Program-made: the position numbers and the translations under genes
Shown: positions 1-7,694 of the stretch, in pieces
Layout of the letters: the number at the start of each line of letters is the position of its first letter
How positions within the stretch are numbered: position 1 is the first letter of the stretch
The notes under the pieces: generated by a model
Seen by the model: the letters and a program-made list of their open reading frames with translations, nothing else
What the model was told of the DNA's origin: nothing
Databases searched by the model: none
Assembly: GCA_003139695.1 (NCBI GenBank)
Contig: PLJM01000010.1
Coordinates: 1 to 58,484 of the forward strand
DNA length: 58,484 nucleotides
DNA from: Candidatus Dormiibacterota bacterium
GTDB lineage: Bacteria > Chloroflexota > Dormibacteria > Dormibacterales > Dormibacteraceae
Direction: 5' to 3'

Positions 1-419
1 TCCATCTTGTCGCCGAGCTTCTCCGCCGTCCGGGCGATCATCGCCGCGTGCGGATAGCTGATGTCGCCATCGGCGAATGCTTCAGTCGCCAGGGGTAGAT
101 CGGCCAGCTGACGCGCGACAGCCACGCGGTCGGCCGCAGCCGCAGGTGAGAAGTTGCACTTCCAGCGCAACCAGGCCCTGGCGGTGAGTGCCGCGGTGGC
201 CGCATAACCGCCGCCTTTGTCGAATCGGCGGAGGCGACGTGTGAACTCTGCCTCGCAGCAATTGATGTGCCGGCGCAGCTCCTGCAGGTCATCGCCGATG
301 GCCGACGCCGGGATCACAAAGAGGTCCTCCTGGCGAAGACGCTGCAGGCCTTGATCCATGACTTGGAACGGGGTCTGGCTAGGGCTAGGTTGGTGCCCGA
401 AATCCACCATAGAACGCAT
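1..419 (-). CDS. DUF222 / 13E12-type HNH endonuclease family protein, N-terminal part (runs off the window)
   Basis: Reading leftward from an ATG at 419-417, an open frame of 139 codons continues past the window edge. The product resembles the DUF222 N-terminal region: FVIPASAIGDDLQELRRHIN followed by a helical stretch with WKCNFSPAAAADRVAVARQL and a conserved ISYPHAAMIARTAEKLGDKM-like segment. In complete members a C-terminal HNH nuclease motif follows; that part lies outside the window. The family is multicopy in many actinobacteria and its biological role is not established. A second ATG lies three codons in (410). The start at 419 is favoured because a TAAAAT box sits exactly 6 nt upstream, suggesting a leaderless message; no Shine-Dalgarno is present. 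A complete relative is at 48144-49325. Confidence 0.75.
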   Translation of the reverse strand, partial: MRSMVDFGHQPSPSQTPFQVMDQGLQRLRQEDLFVIPASAIGDDLQELRRHINCCEAEFTRRLRRFDKGGGYAATAALTARAWLRWKCNFSPAAAADRVAVARQLADLPLATEAFADGDISYPHAAMIARTAEKLGDKM

Positions 420-420
420 G

Positions 421-459
421 TTCGTATTTTAGCAGAATCATATTCAGAATCAATACGAA
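421..459 (-). promoter_or_regulatory. Leaderless promoter embedded in an 8-bp inverted repeat
   Basis: On the minus strand, TTGATT (453-448), a 16-nt spacer, TAAAAT (431-426) and 6 nt lead straight to the ATG at 419. The promoter is framed by a perfect inverted repeat, TTCGTATT at 421-428 and AATACGAA at 452-459, with a further GAAT/ATTC element inside. The region is much richer in A and T than its surroundings. The repeat could be an operator or an autoregulatory hairpin; function is inferred. Confidence 0.55.
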
Positions 460-566
460 AAAGCTCCTAACAGCAACTATTTTGGAGCTAAATTTCCTAC
501 CCCAGGTCGCCTACCTGCACGCAGGCCGCTAACGACTGCCAAACACCCCCGAACACCCCCTTCCCA

Positions 567-674
567 GCCCCGTCACCACACGGCGTTGACTGCATGCGTC
601 GCATCTACGAAAGCCCCGTCACCACACGCCATTTGCTACGTGCGTCGCGTCAGCCCCAGCCCCGTCAACACACG
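567..674. repeat. 46-bp direct tandem repeat, about 2.3 copies
   Basis: A 16-bp core GCCCCGTCACCACACG begins at 567 and 613, and with one mismatch (GCCCCGTCAACACACG) at 659, giving a period of exactly 46 bp twice. The 30 bp between cores are partly conserved (TGCGTCGC recurs at a similar place in units 1 and 2). The stretch from 460 to 684 has no convincing gene. Cores this short with semi-conserved interiors argue against a CRISPR array. Confidence 0.7.
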
Positions 675-684
675 AGCACCACTC

Positions 685-978
685 TCATTCGCCCAGGTGG
701 GAAACCACCTTTCCAACGCTCGAGTGTTCGAGCTTCACATCGAGGGCGGTGAGGTGGGTGCCCACCCACTCGCCGCTTTTCTGGACGACCTTCTCCAGGG
801 TGTCCTCATCTAGGCAAGCGGTCATTGAGATGAGCTCGTTCTCGTCAGTCGCGACCAGGTGGTAGCTGAGGAACCCAGGCTCCTTGCGCAGGTGGTCGGT
901 CCAGCCTTCGTCGACCATTTGAATCACCTCGTCGCGCTGCCCCTCGCCGATCCGGTATCGCCTAATGCTCATGAACAT
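685..978 (-). CDS. Antibiotic biosynthesis monooxygenase (ABM)-like small protein
   Basis: A 97-residue protein with the ferredoxin-like ABM fold pattern: a basic beta strand (MSIRRYRIGEGQRDEV), a helix, a central strand with PGFLSYHLVATDENELISMT, and a terminal helix. Such proteins are usually small dimeric oxygenases or stress-related relatives; the substrate cannot be read from sequence. An in-frame ATG exists at 1017, but the ATG at 978 is preferred because AGGAGA lies about 8 nt upstream. It is 72 bp downstream of an MFS transporter whose own C-terminus resembles the same domain, so the two may be functionally linked. Confidence 0.6.
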   Translation of the reverse strand: MFMSIRRYRIGEGQRDEVIQMVDEGWTDHLRKEPGFLSYHLVATDENELISMTACLDEDTLEKVVQKSGEWVGTHLTALDVKLEHSSVGKVVSHLGE

Positions 979-1050
979 TCGCTCTTCTCCTCTTTCTGCC
1001 TGCCGATTCTTGTCCATCGAAAGTTTGCGCCTACTTCAAGGCGCGGTGCC

Positions 1051-2658
1051 TCAGAGGTCGTATTCGGGGAGCTCCACAGCTATCAGGTGCGACGTGTCGG
1101 TGGGACGTTCGGAGAAGCCCTGAGCCTCCTCCTCGTACTGCTGATCGGCGCCCGTGAGCCGATCGGCGTGCTGTCTCAAATGTTCCTCCCACGACGAAAC
1201 CACGTAGAGCTCGACGAACTTGTGGGGGGCCTCGCCGTCCCGGAAAAGACCCCATTGGGTCGCACCGGTGCGCAGGCGCGACAGCCGCACGCGCGCCATC
1301 GCTTGGAGAAACTGCGCCTCAGATTCGGTCGGAATCGTGTAGACGGTCCGGACCACAACGGGGCCATCCTCGGGGGCGGCGTCTAGCGCCAGGCTCGGCT
1401 CCGGCCAGTACTGAACGGTGCTGCGATCCATGCCGCTCGTATCGATGATCGGCCAGATTCGCATGGTCGCCACCCCCGCGAGCATCACGGCCGCGGCGAT
1501 CAGAAAGGTGGTCACAAGGCCGGCCGGCGAAGCAACGAGGCCCCAGAAAAGCGCGCCGACACCCTGCGCTCCAAACAGGACCATCTGATAGACGGACAGG
1601 CCTCGCGCCCGGACCCAGGCTGGGAGGAAAAGCTGGAGCTCAGCGTTGATCGTGGAAAGGAACGCCATCCAAGCCACCCCGGCGGGCAGGAGGACGATAA
1701 GGATCACCACTGCGTTGCTGATCAGCACCACCACTGCCAGCACCACGGCGTAGACGACTCCGCTGGCGGCCAACAGCGCGTTGATCGAAAGCCTTGTCCG
1801 AATTCGAGGCAGGCCTATCGCTCCAGCGATGGCTCCGACGCCGAGCGCACCGAGCAGCAACCCATAGCCATCAGCTCCCTGGCCCAGTCGCCGGCTCGCT
1901 ATAAGTGGGAGCAAAGACCACAGCGCGCTGGCGGGAACCAGGAACAAGGCCGACCGCAGCAAGATGCGACGGACCACCGGCGCGTAGCGCACATAACGGC
2001 CTCCCGCGCGCAGCGCCGAGACGAATGGCTCTGGCACCTTCGGCTTGCCGGCGGGTGGGTGCCACGCGACGAGCACGATCAGGAAGAGCGCATACATCGC
2101 CGTGTTCAGTGCAAAAACCGCACCGACGCCTGCGCGAGCGATCACCACTCCCGCGACGGCGGGTCCGGCCGCGCGAGCGAGGTTGACGCTGATCGACGAA
2201 AGCGCGGCTGCCGAATGCAACTGGGCGCGTGGCACGAGGTCCGGAACGAGCGCCTGGTATGCCGGAAGGATGAGCACCGAGCTGGATCCGATCAAGAACG
2301 TGAAGGTCAGCAGCAGCGCCGGAGGCATCTCGCCGGCCAGAGTCAGTACGGCCAGCGCGGCACCGACGATGACCAGAAAGCCCTGTACCGCCATCAGCAG
2401 GCGGCGCCGGTCGAACGTATCGGCGAGCACGCCGCCGACCAGGCCGAACAACACATCGGGCAGGTAGTCGACGGTCTGGACGAGGGCAACCAGGATCGGG
2501 GCGTTCGGCTGGCCGACCAGCAGCCACTGCGCGCCGACTGTCTGCATCCAGCTGGCGACGTTGCTGACAAGGACCGCCAGCCAGAGGGCGCGAAACAGCC
2601 CAATGCGAAGGGGCGCCCACGTCGAAACGGCCTTCGTCGAATCGGTCGTCTGGCTCAT
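1051..2658 (-). CDS. MFS transporter of the DUF894/MFS_3 (enterobactin-exporter-like) family with C-terminal ABM-like domain
   Basis: A 535-residue membrane protein. The first ~400 residues contain about 12 hydrophobic segments and an MFS loop-2/3 motif (GGVLADTFDRRRLL, near residue 75). Residues from about 430 form a soluble tail (VVVRTVYTIPTESEAQFL, then WGLFRDGEAP and a WEEHLRQH-like helix) typical of MFS_3 proteins and similar to ABM domains. The family exports small molecules such as siderophores or drugs; the substrate here is unknown. The neighbouring gene downstream encodes a free-standing ABM-like protein. The start ATG at 2658 leaves 72 bp to the divergent MOSC gene, where the promoters must lie. 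Confidence 0.8.
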   Translation of the reverse strand: MSQTTDSTKAVSTWAPLRIGLFRALWLAVLVSNVASWMQTVGAQWLLVGQPNAPILVALVQTVDYLPDVLFGLVGGVLADTFDRRRLLMAVQGFLVIVGAALAVLTLAGEMPPALLLTFTFLIGSSSVLILPAYQALVPDLVPRAQLHSAAALSSISVNLARAAGPAVAGVVIARAGVGAVFALNTAMYALFLIVLVAWHPPAGKPKVPEPFVSALRAGGRYVRYAPVVRRILLRSALFLVPASALWSLLPLIASRRLGQGADGYGLLLGALGVGAIAGAIGLPRIRTRLSINALLAASGVVYAVVLAVVVLISNAVVILIVLLPAGVAWMAFLSTINAELQLFLPAWVRARGLSVYQMVLFGAQGVGALFWGLVASPAGLVTTFLIAAAVMLAGVATMRIWPIIDTSGMDRSTVQYWPEPSLALDAAPEDGPVVVRTVYTIPTESEAQFLQAMARVRLSRLRTGATQWGLFRDGEAPHKFVELYVVSSWEEHLRQHADRLTGADQQYEEEAQGFSERPTDTSHLIAVELPEYDL

Positions 2659-2730
2659 CTGTTAGCGAGTGAGCTTAAGGCCGAATGCCGTGTGCGGCAG
2701 GCCGCCCGAGACCTGCAAAATACTGGAGTG

Positions 2731-3285
2731 GTGAAAAACGCCGCGCTGACCCGACTCGAGGAGAGCCTCGATCACATCCGCCAGGCGCCGCAGGATGGCG
2801 GGACCGTCGAGTTGATCGTCGCCCGGCCGGCCGTTGACCAGCGGGAGACATTGACCGAAGGCTGGCTCGAGGCCGGGAGCGGCTTGAGGGGCGACACCTG
2901 GCGGGCGCGCGGCAACAGCAGCACTCCCGATGGGAGCGCCAATCCGGATGCGCAACTCACCCTGATGAGTTCGCGCGCTGCGGCGGCGATCGCTGGGGAG
3001 CGCGAGCGCTGGCCCCTCGCCGGCGACCAGCTCTACGTGGATCTCGACCTCAGCCTCGCCAACCTGCCCGCGGGGAGCCGGGTCCAGATCGGCTCAGCAG
3101 TGATCGAGTTCAGCGAGCCCCCGCACACCGGTTGCGCGAAGTTCTCAGCCCGCTACGGCAACGAAGCGCAGGTTTTCGTCAACTCTCCAGTCGGCCGCGA
3201 GCTTCGCCTGCGAGGCGCCAACTGCCGGGTGGTCGTGGCCGGCACCGTAAGGCAAGGCGACGCGATTAGAAAGGTGCGGAGCTAG
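2731..3285 (+). CDS. MOSC domain protein
   Basis: A 184-residue protein matching the free-standing MOSC family (molybdenum cofactor sulfurase C-terminal domain): LDHIRQAPQDGGTVELIVAR near the N-terminus, GLRGDTWRARG, WPLAGDQLYVDLDLS, and the conserved cysteine region PHTGCAKFSARYG, followed by VNSPVGRELRLRG. MOSC domains are thought to carry sulfur for metal-sulfur cluster or Moco reactions. GTG at 2731 is chosen as start because CTGGAG precedes it; the GTG at 2728 is an alternative. Molybdoenzymes occur elsewhere in the window (32.2 and 53.4 kb), but this gene is not linked to them. Its stop codon overlaps the end of the opposing sigma-factor remnant. Confidence 0.8.
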   Translation: MKNAALTRLEESLDHIRQAPQDGGTVELIVARPAVDQRETLTEGWLEAGSGLRGDTWRARGNSSTPDGSANPDAQLTLMSSRAAAAIAGERERWPLAGDQLYVDLDLSLANLPAGSRVQIGSAVIEFSEPPHTGCAKFSARYGNEAQVFVNSPVGRELRLRGANCRVVVAGTVRQGDAIRKVRS

Positions 3286-3514
3286 CCCAGGCGCGCCGCA
3301 CGCAGCGCGAGGTATCTCTGTTCAGGGATGCTCGCTGTCATCCGCGGCGCGCTTTGGTACGACTCGCGCGCGGCCGTGAGATCGCCCGCGAGCTCGAACC
3401 TGCACCGCGTCTTCACACGCGTCGAACTGACCGTGGCGCCTCACGAGCGCCCCAAGGACCTGTGGCGCGAGCTCGCGCAGCAGGTCCTCGATTCGGGGGG
3501 ATTCCGACCTCAAA
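3282..3514 (-). pseudogene. Remnant of an ECF42-type (SigJ-like, DGPF-associated) sigma factor with a large internal deletion
   Basis: Immediately downstream of the YCII/DGPF gene, the minus strand encodes an N-terminal fragment RIEDLLRELAPQVLGALVRR...FDACEDAVQ, the hallmark start of ECF42 sigma factors. At about 3398-3402 the reading frame breaks. In another frame the sequence continues with FELAGDLTAARESYQ and IPEQRYLALRAARLG then a TAG at 3284-3282, which resembles the extreme C-terminus of the same family. Full-length members are about 400 residues; only about 70 remain, so roughly 1 kb covering most of sigma-2, sigma-4 and the C-terminal extension is missing and the two ends are out of frame. 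It cannot make a working sigma factor. Confidence 0.75.
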
Positions 3515-3872
3515 AGTCGGGCGGTGCGTCCATCACGCGGCGCACTTCGATTGGAACCTTGACGAAATCGACGATGCGCGAAGCGATGGCGATCGCCCGT
3601 GCCTCGTCTTCGACATCGACGATCCAGTAGCCGACGAGGGACTCTTTCGATTCGGCAAACGGCCCATCGGTCGCGACCGAGATGCCATTCTCGAATCTGA
3701 CGGTCTTGGCCTGGCTCCCGTCCGCCAGCCCCTCGGCGCTCACGAGCTCCCCGGACTTGCGAAGGTCGTCGTCCAGCTTCCTCATGAACTGGACCATCTC
3801 GAGCATCCAATCCCTTCCCATCGCCGCCGCGCCCGCCTCGGCAGAGCCGAACGTCATGATCATGTACTTCAT
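3510..3872 (-). CDS. YCII-related (DGPF domain) protein
   Basis: A 120-residue protein beginning MKYMIMTFGSAEAG and containing the diagnostic TDGPFAESKESLVGYWIVDV block. YCII/DGPF proteins adopt a dimeric ferredoxin-like fold and are commonly encoded next to ECF42-type sigma factors, for which they are presumed sensors or partners. Here that partner immediately downstream is a decayed remnant, so this protein is probably orphaned or serves another sigma factor. GAGGGAATCAG just upstream of the ATG at 3872 supplies a ribosome binding site. Confidence 0.85.
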   Translation of the reverse strand: MKYMIMTFGSAEAGAAAMGRDWMLEMVQFMRKLDDDLRKSGELVSAEGLADGSQAKTVRFENGISVATDGPFAESKESLVGYWIVDVEDEARAIAIASRIVDFVKVPIEVRRVMDAPPDF

Positions 3873-3980
3873 CTGATTCCTCCCTTGAATTGCGCTCCCG
3901 TAAAGGGCTTACCCCGCGACCACGACGCGGGGTCCCCGATAATGTGTCGGAGCCGGCTCTCCGTTCTCGACATCGTCTCG

Positions 3981-5192
3981 TCAGCGATTCTTGGCGGCTG
4001 CAGGCGATCGGCTGTTTTTGGCCGCGTGCACCGACCTCTCGTGCCTTTGAGACAGAAAGGGATCTGAGATAGCCACCGCGATGACAATCCCGGCGGCCAC
4101 GGCTCCGACCACCAGGTCGGGCAGGCCGGCCGCGATTGGAATGAACGCAAGGAGCACGGCTATTGCGACCACGCGCGACCACGGCGTGACGTTCCAGACC
4201 GTCACCTTGAACAGGGCGTGACCGGCGAGAAAGAGCGCCGACCCTCCGGCCAGCATCAGGGCGGTCGCAACGCCTGCCGAGGAATCCGGATGGGACACGA
4301 TGGCGTGGTCGCCCGCGGCGATGGCAACGATGCCTCCGATCATGATCGGGTGGATCGAGTGATAGGCGGAGCGGCCAAGGCTGCCGGGGTTGGGATGCCT
4401 CGCGATCACGCTCTGGGCGACCTCGGCACTCCTGTCGAAGTACACCCACCAAAGGCCAACTGATCCCGCAAACGCGACGACGATGGCGGCGAGCTCTCGC
4501 AGTCCGATGTTCGGTCCGCTCGCGAGGCCCGCACCGATAACCACAATCGACTCGCCGATGGCGATCAGCACAAACGACTGGCAACGCTCAGCTATGTGTT
4601 GGCCGTCGATGCTCCAGTCCTTAGTGGTCGATCGGCCGAGGCCGGGAACGAAGAAGCCGGTGGCGCTTCCTGCCATGTCAACGCTGACGGCCAGCAACCA
4701 GAGCACCTCGCGCGCCAGCCCGTGCTGCAGCCCTCCAATGATCGCCAGCGTGCCGCTCACCACGCACCACGCCAGGATCCTCTCGAAATTTCTCTGCAGC
4801 TTGTCGCCGCGCAGTGCAACAACCGCGAACACGCTGCGGCCGATCTGGATTGCGGCATAAGCACCTCCGACGGCAAGACCACGAGCGCCGAATGCATCGG
4901 GGATACCTGAGGAGAAGACGAGGCTGGTGAGCATCAGCGCAAGGAGCAACAAGCGCACCGAGATATGACCCGGGTCGAGCCAGTTGGTGAGCCACATCGT
5001 GTACGACCAGCCGAGCCAGATCATCGCCAGCAGCAGCACCGCCTGCAGCGCTCCCTCGATACTCAGGTGACCGAGAAGAAACCGCGACGAGAGCTGTGTG
5101 ATGGCAAAGGCGTAGACAAGGTCGAAGAAGACTTCGATGTTGGTCTCGCCACGGGTGCCTGTGTGCTTGCGGAGGATGGCCACGACGAGCAA
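3981..5192 (-). CDS. LtrA family (low temperature requirement A) membrane protein
   Basis: A 403-residue integral membrane protein with about 10-11 hydrophobic segments. The N-terminus has the LtrA signature ETNIEVFFDLVYAFAITQLS, and ERCQSFVLIAIGESIVVIGAG in the middle is also typical. The family is widespread in actinobacteria; its molecular function is unknown, with the name coming from a Listeria cold-growth phenotype. The annotated start is TTG at 5192; a GTG three codons later is an alternative. It sits 24 bp after the Y-family polymerase gene on the same strand and may be co-transcribed with it. Confidence 0.8.
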   Translation of the reverse strand: MLVVAILRKHTGTRGETNIEVFFDLVYAFAITQLSSRFLLGHLSIEGALQAVLLLAMIWLGWSYTMWLTNWLDPGHISVRLLLLALMLTSLVFSSGIPDAFGARGLAVGGAYAAIQIGRSVFAVVALRGDKLQRNFERILAWCVVSGTLAIIGGLQHGLAREVLWLLAVSVDMAGSATGFFVPGLGRSTTKDWSIDGQHIAERCQSFVLIAIGESIVVIGAGLASGPNIGLRELAAIVVAFAGSVGLWWVYFDRSAEVAQSVIARHPNPGSLGRSAYHSIHPIMIGGIVAIAAGDHAIVSHPDSSAGVATALMLAGGSALFLAGHALFKVTVWNVTPWSRVVAIAVLLAFIPIAAGLPDLVVGAVAAGIVIAVAISDPFLSQRHERSVHAAKNSRSPAAAKNR

Positions 5193-5216
5193 AGACTCTA
5201 AAGGGTGCTCACCAGG

Positions 5217-6524
5217 TCATCTGTCGTCGGGGTGGCCTGTGTTGCCAAACGCGATCCTGTCGCGGACCACCGGAGCGCGGCCCAGAAGGCGTGCTCGTTG
5301 GACGGCGTCCTCGCCAAAGCGATTGCGGATTGCGTCCATCGCCGTCTCCAGGCGAGCGTCGCGCGGCGCGGATGGCGCCGAGAAAAGATCCATCTGGCCT
5401 GGACCCGCATCGCTGAGCCCGGCCAGTCCCACCCCGAGAGTCCCAACCGGGCGGCGAGTGTCGCGGGCCGCCAGGAGCTTCAAGGCGGCTTTGTAGATCT
5501 CATCTCCGGTCGCGACCGGAGCCGCCAGCTTCGACTGCCTGGAGAGACGGTCTATATCGGGCCGGTAGACGACGCCGATCGAGACGACGCTTCCTCGTCG
5601 CCCCGCCGCTCGAAGCCGGCGCCCGACCATGTCCGACAAACGCATCAGCAGCTCTTCTAGCTCTGCCTGGGAGGTGGTCGCGCGGGCGAGCACATGCGAG
5701 TGGCTGTAGCTCTTGCGCTCGGCGGTCTCGAAGCTGCTCGCCTCGAAGCCGCGCAGACGCTGATGCCAGCCGTTCGCGACGTCGGCCCGCATTCCGGCCA
5801 GCCCGAGCTGGGCGGGCGTCGCGTAGAGGAACTCTATTGGGGTGCGAATGCCGGCCTTGCGCAGGCGCGTTGCCGTGGCCTCGGCGATCCCAGACAGGTC
5901 GGTGAGTTTGAGCCGCTCGAATGCCGAAACGAGGTTGGTGTGGTCGATGCGCTGCAGCCCGTCTCGCTTGTCGAGGTTGGACGCTTGCTTGGCCATCCAG
6001 ATCGACGTGGACACCCCGACCGAGCAGGTGACGCATTCGCCGATCTCCGCACGGATGGCTTGCTTGATCGCGCGGCCGACGCCCTCCGGCCCGAGCTTGA
6101 CGAGGTCTGGAGTGCCGGCCAGGTTCAGCGAGGCTTCGTCGATCGACATCCGTAGGACGTCCGGGCTGTGCCGAAGGAGGATCTCGATCAGGCTGTCCGA
6201 GGCGGCTCGATAGAGCGGCGGATTGGGCTCCCTGACGATGATTCGCGGATAGATCGCCTTGGCCTCAAAGACCCTCATGCCTGTCTTGACGCCAAGGTCT
6301 CGAGCTTCTCGAGACGAGGAGACGATGGTGGCCGCGTCTGTCGCGTAGGCGGCGATCGCCAGCGGCGTGCCTCTCAGTTTGGGCTCGTGCTGCTGCTCGA
6401 TCGAGGCGAACGCGCAATTGAGGTCAATCACGAGTGTCATGGGGTCGGCCTGGTTGAGCCCTAGATCCCCTGGTCGCGACCCCATAGCGAGCAAATGTTC
6501 GCACAGGACCGGGACCCGTGCCAC
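5217..6524 (-). CDS. Y-family DNA polymerase (DinB/UmuC-like translesion polymerase)
   Basis: A 435-residue ImpB/MucB/SamB family protein. The catalytic motifs appear intact: VIDLNCAFASIEQQ supplies the first carboxylate and MSIDEASLNL the paired Asp-Glu, so it looks active rather than ImuB-like. VTCSVGVSTSIWMAKQAS matches the palm region. QMDLF near the C-terminus matches a beta-clamp binding motif. It should copy damaged DNA with low fidelity. The GTG at 6524 opens the frame, but homology begins at MTLVIDLN (about 27 codons later), so the true start may be downstream; none of the candidates has a strong ribosome binding site. Confidence 0.85.
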   Translation of the reverse strand: MARVPVLCEHLLAMGSRPGDLGLNQADPMTLVIDLNCAFASIEQQHEPKLRGTPLAIAAYATDAATIVSSSREARDLGVKTGMRVFEAKAIYPRIIVREPNPPLYRAASDSLIEILLRHSPDVLRMSIDEASLNLAGTPDLVKLGPEGVGRAIKQAIRAEIGECVTCSVGVSTSIWMAKQASNLDKRDGLQRIDHTNLVSAFERLKLTDLSGIAEATATRLRKAGIRTPIEFLYATPAQLGLAGMRADVANGWHQRLRGFEASSFETAERKSYSHSHVLARATTSQAELEELLMRLSDMVGRRLRAAGRRGSVVSIGVVYRPDIDRLSRQSKLAAPVATGDEIYKAALKLLAARDTRRPVGTLGVGLAGLSDAGPGQMDLFSAPSAPRDARLETAMDAIRNRFGEDAVQRARLLGRAPVVRDRIAFGNTGHPDDR

Positions 6525-6587
6525 AACGGCAATTAATAAGGATTGATAAGACGGTGCTGATATCGAGAACCGGCGCGCTCAGGAGCG

Positions 6588-7616
6588 TTAGAGCTCGGAC
6601 CGCACCTTGGCAGCCGCCTTCGCAAGCGCCGTCAGCTTGCCGAACGCTTTGGCTCGCGGCAGGTATTTCATGCCGCAGTCAGGGGCGAGGATAAGGCGGT
6701 CGGCATCGACGTACTTCAGCGCGTTGCGGATCCTCCCGACGAGCGTGTCCACATCCTCCACCGGGCTGTCATCCGCGAGGTCGATGATCCCGACGATGAG
6801 CCGCTTGTTGGCGAGGCTCTTGAGCACCGACAGGTCGACCTTCTGCTGCGCCGACTCCATCGAGATCATGCCCACGTTGACGTCGGCAAGCTCCTCGAGA
6901 AATGGATAGCCGTTTGGGCGCGAGTGCACGATGTGCGCGTAGCCGAAGCATGTGTGCAGCGCCGTCTCGCCAGTGATCCCATCGAGCGCGCGATTGATCG
7001 CTTTGATCGCGAATCTCTGCGCCTTTTCCGACCTGGCCTGCAGGTAGGGCTCGTCGAGCTGCACGACGTCGGCACCCGCCGCGAAGAGGTCGCGGACCTC
7101 CTCGTTGACCGCCTCGGCCAAGCCCATCGCCAGCGCTTCCTCGTCGTGGTAGTAGTCGTCCTGGGCCTGCTGCGACATCGTGAATGGGCCAGGCAGTGTG
7201 GCCTTGATCTTGTGGTCGGTGTTCGCCCGTAGAAACTGAACGTCCCTCACCTCGACCGCGCGAGTTCGGCGAATCGGACCGACGACTCGCGGCACGGGAT
7301 TGGGGTGGCCGGTCCGGTCGAGCGCAGTACCCGGGTGGTCGAGGTCCATGCCGTCAAGCGCGGTCGCGAAGCGGTTGGAGTAGCTCTCGCGCCTTACCTC
7401 GCCATCGGTGATGATGTCGATCCCGGCCCGCTCCATGTCGCGAATCGCGACGATGGTCGCGTCATCCTGCGCTTGCTCCAGGTGCTCGGCGTGCGGACGC
7501 CAGATCTCCAGCGCTCGCGTGCGCGGCGGAAGGCGGCTCCCGAGCACAGCGCGATCGACAAGCCAGTCGGGCTGGGGATAGCTGCCGACCACAGTGGTCG
7601 GGAGGAGATGCGCCAT
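6588..7616 (-). CDS. Cobalamin-independent methionine synthase C-terminal-like (MetE-type) methyltransferase
   Basis: A 342-residue protein homologous to the catalytic half of MetE. Candidate zinc ligands are all present: His221 and Cys223 (LHTCFGYAH), Glu254 (SMESAQ) and Cys314 (APDCGMK). The N-terminus TTVVGSYPQPDWLV and the substrate loop DGEVRRESYSNRF are also typical. Short MetE-like proteins lacking the N-terminal domain can transfer methyl groups from donors other than folate-glutamate, so the methyl donor is uncertain. It is divergent from the CoA ligase gene, with 78 bp between the starts. Confidence 0.8.
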   Translation of the reverse strand: MAHLLPTTVVGSYPQPDWLVDRAVLGSRLPPRTRALEIWRPHAEHLEQAQDDATIVAIRDMERAGIDIITDGEVRRESYSNRFATALDGMDLDHPGTALDRTGHPNPVPRVVGPIRRTRAVEVRDVQFLRANTDHKIKATLPGPFTMSQQAQDDYYHDEEALAMGLAEAVNEEVRDLFAAGADVVQLDEPYLQARSEKAQRFAIKAINRALDGITGETALHTCFGYAHIVHSRPNGYPFLEELADVNVGMISMESAQQKVDLSVLKSLANKRLIVGIIDLADDSPVEDVDTLVGRIRNALKYVDADRLILAPDCGMKYLPRAKAFGKLTALAKAAAKVRSEL

Positions 7617-7694
7617 CCCGAAAGCGTATCCGGGGCTTGTGGCCGGTGCACCATCGGCGCAGTGCCGCCCGGCGCATCATGATGCTTAATCCGT

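Noticed and set aside
567..674. Possible CRISPR array from regularly spaced repeats
   Set aside because: Only three 16-bp cores, the interiors are partly conserved between units, and no cas genes are nearby.
3322..4584. Long 420-codon minus-strand frame overlapping LtrA and the DGPF gene
   Set aside because: Out of frame with both recognisable proteins and arginine-rich, typical of antisense or shifted frames in GC-rich DNA; only its last ~70 codons (sigma remnant) are meaningful.
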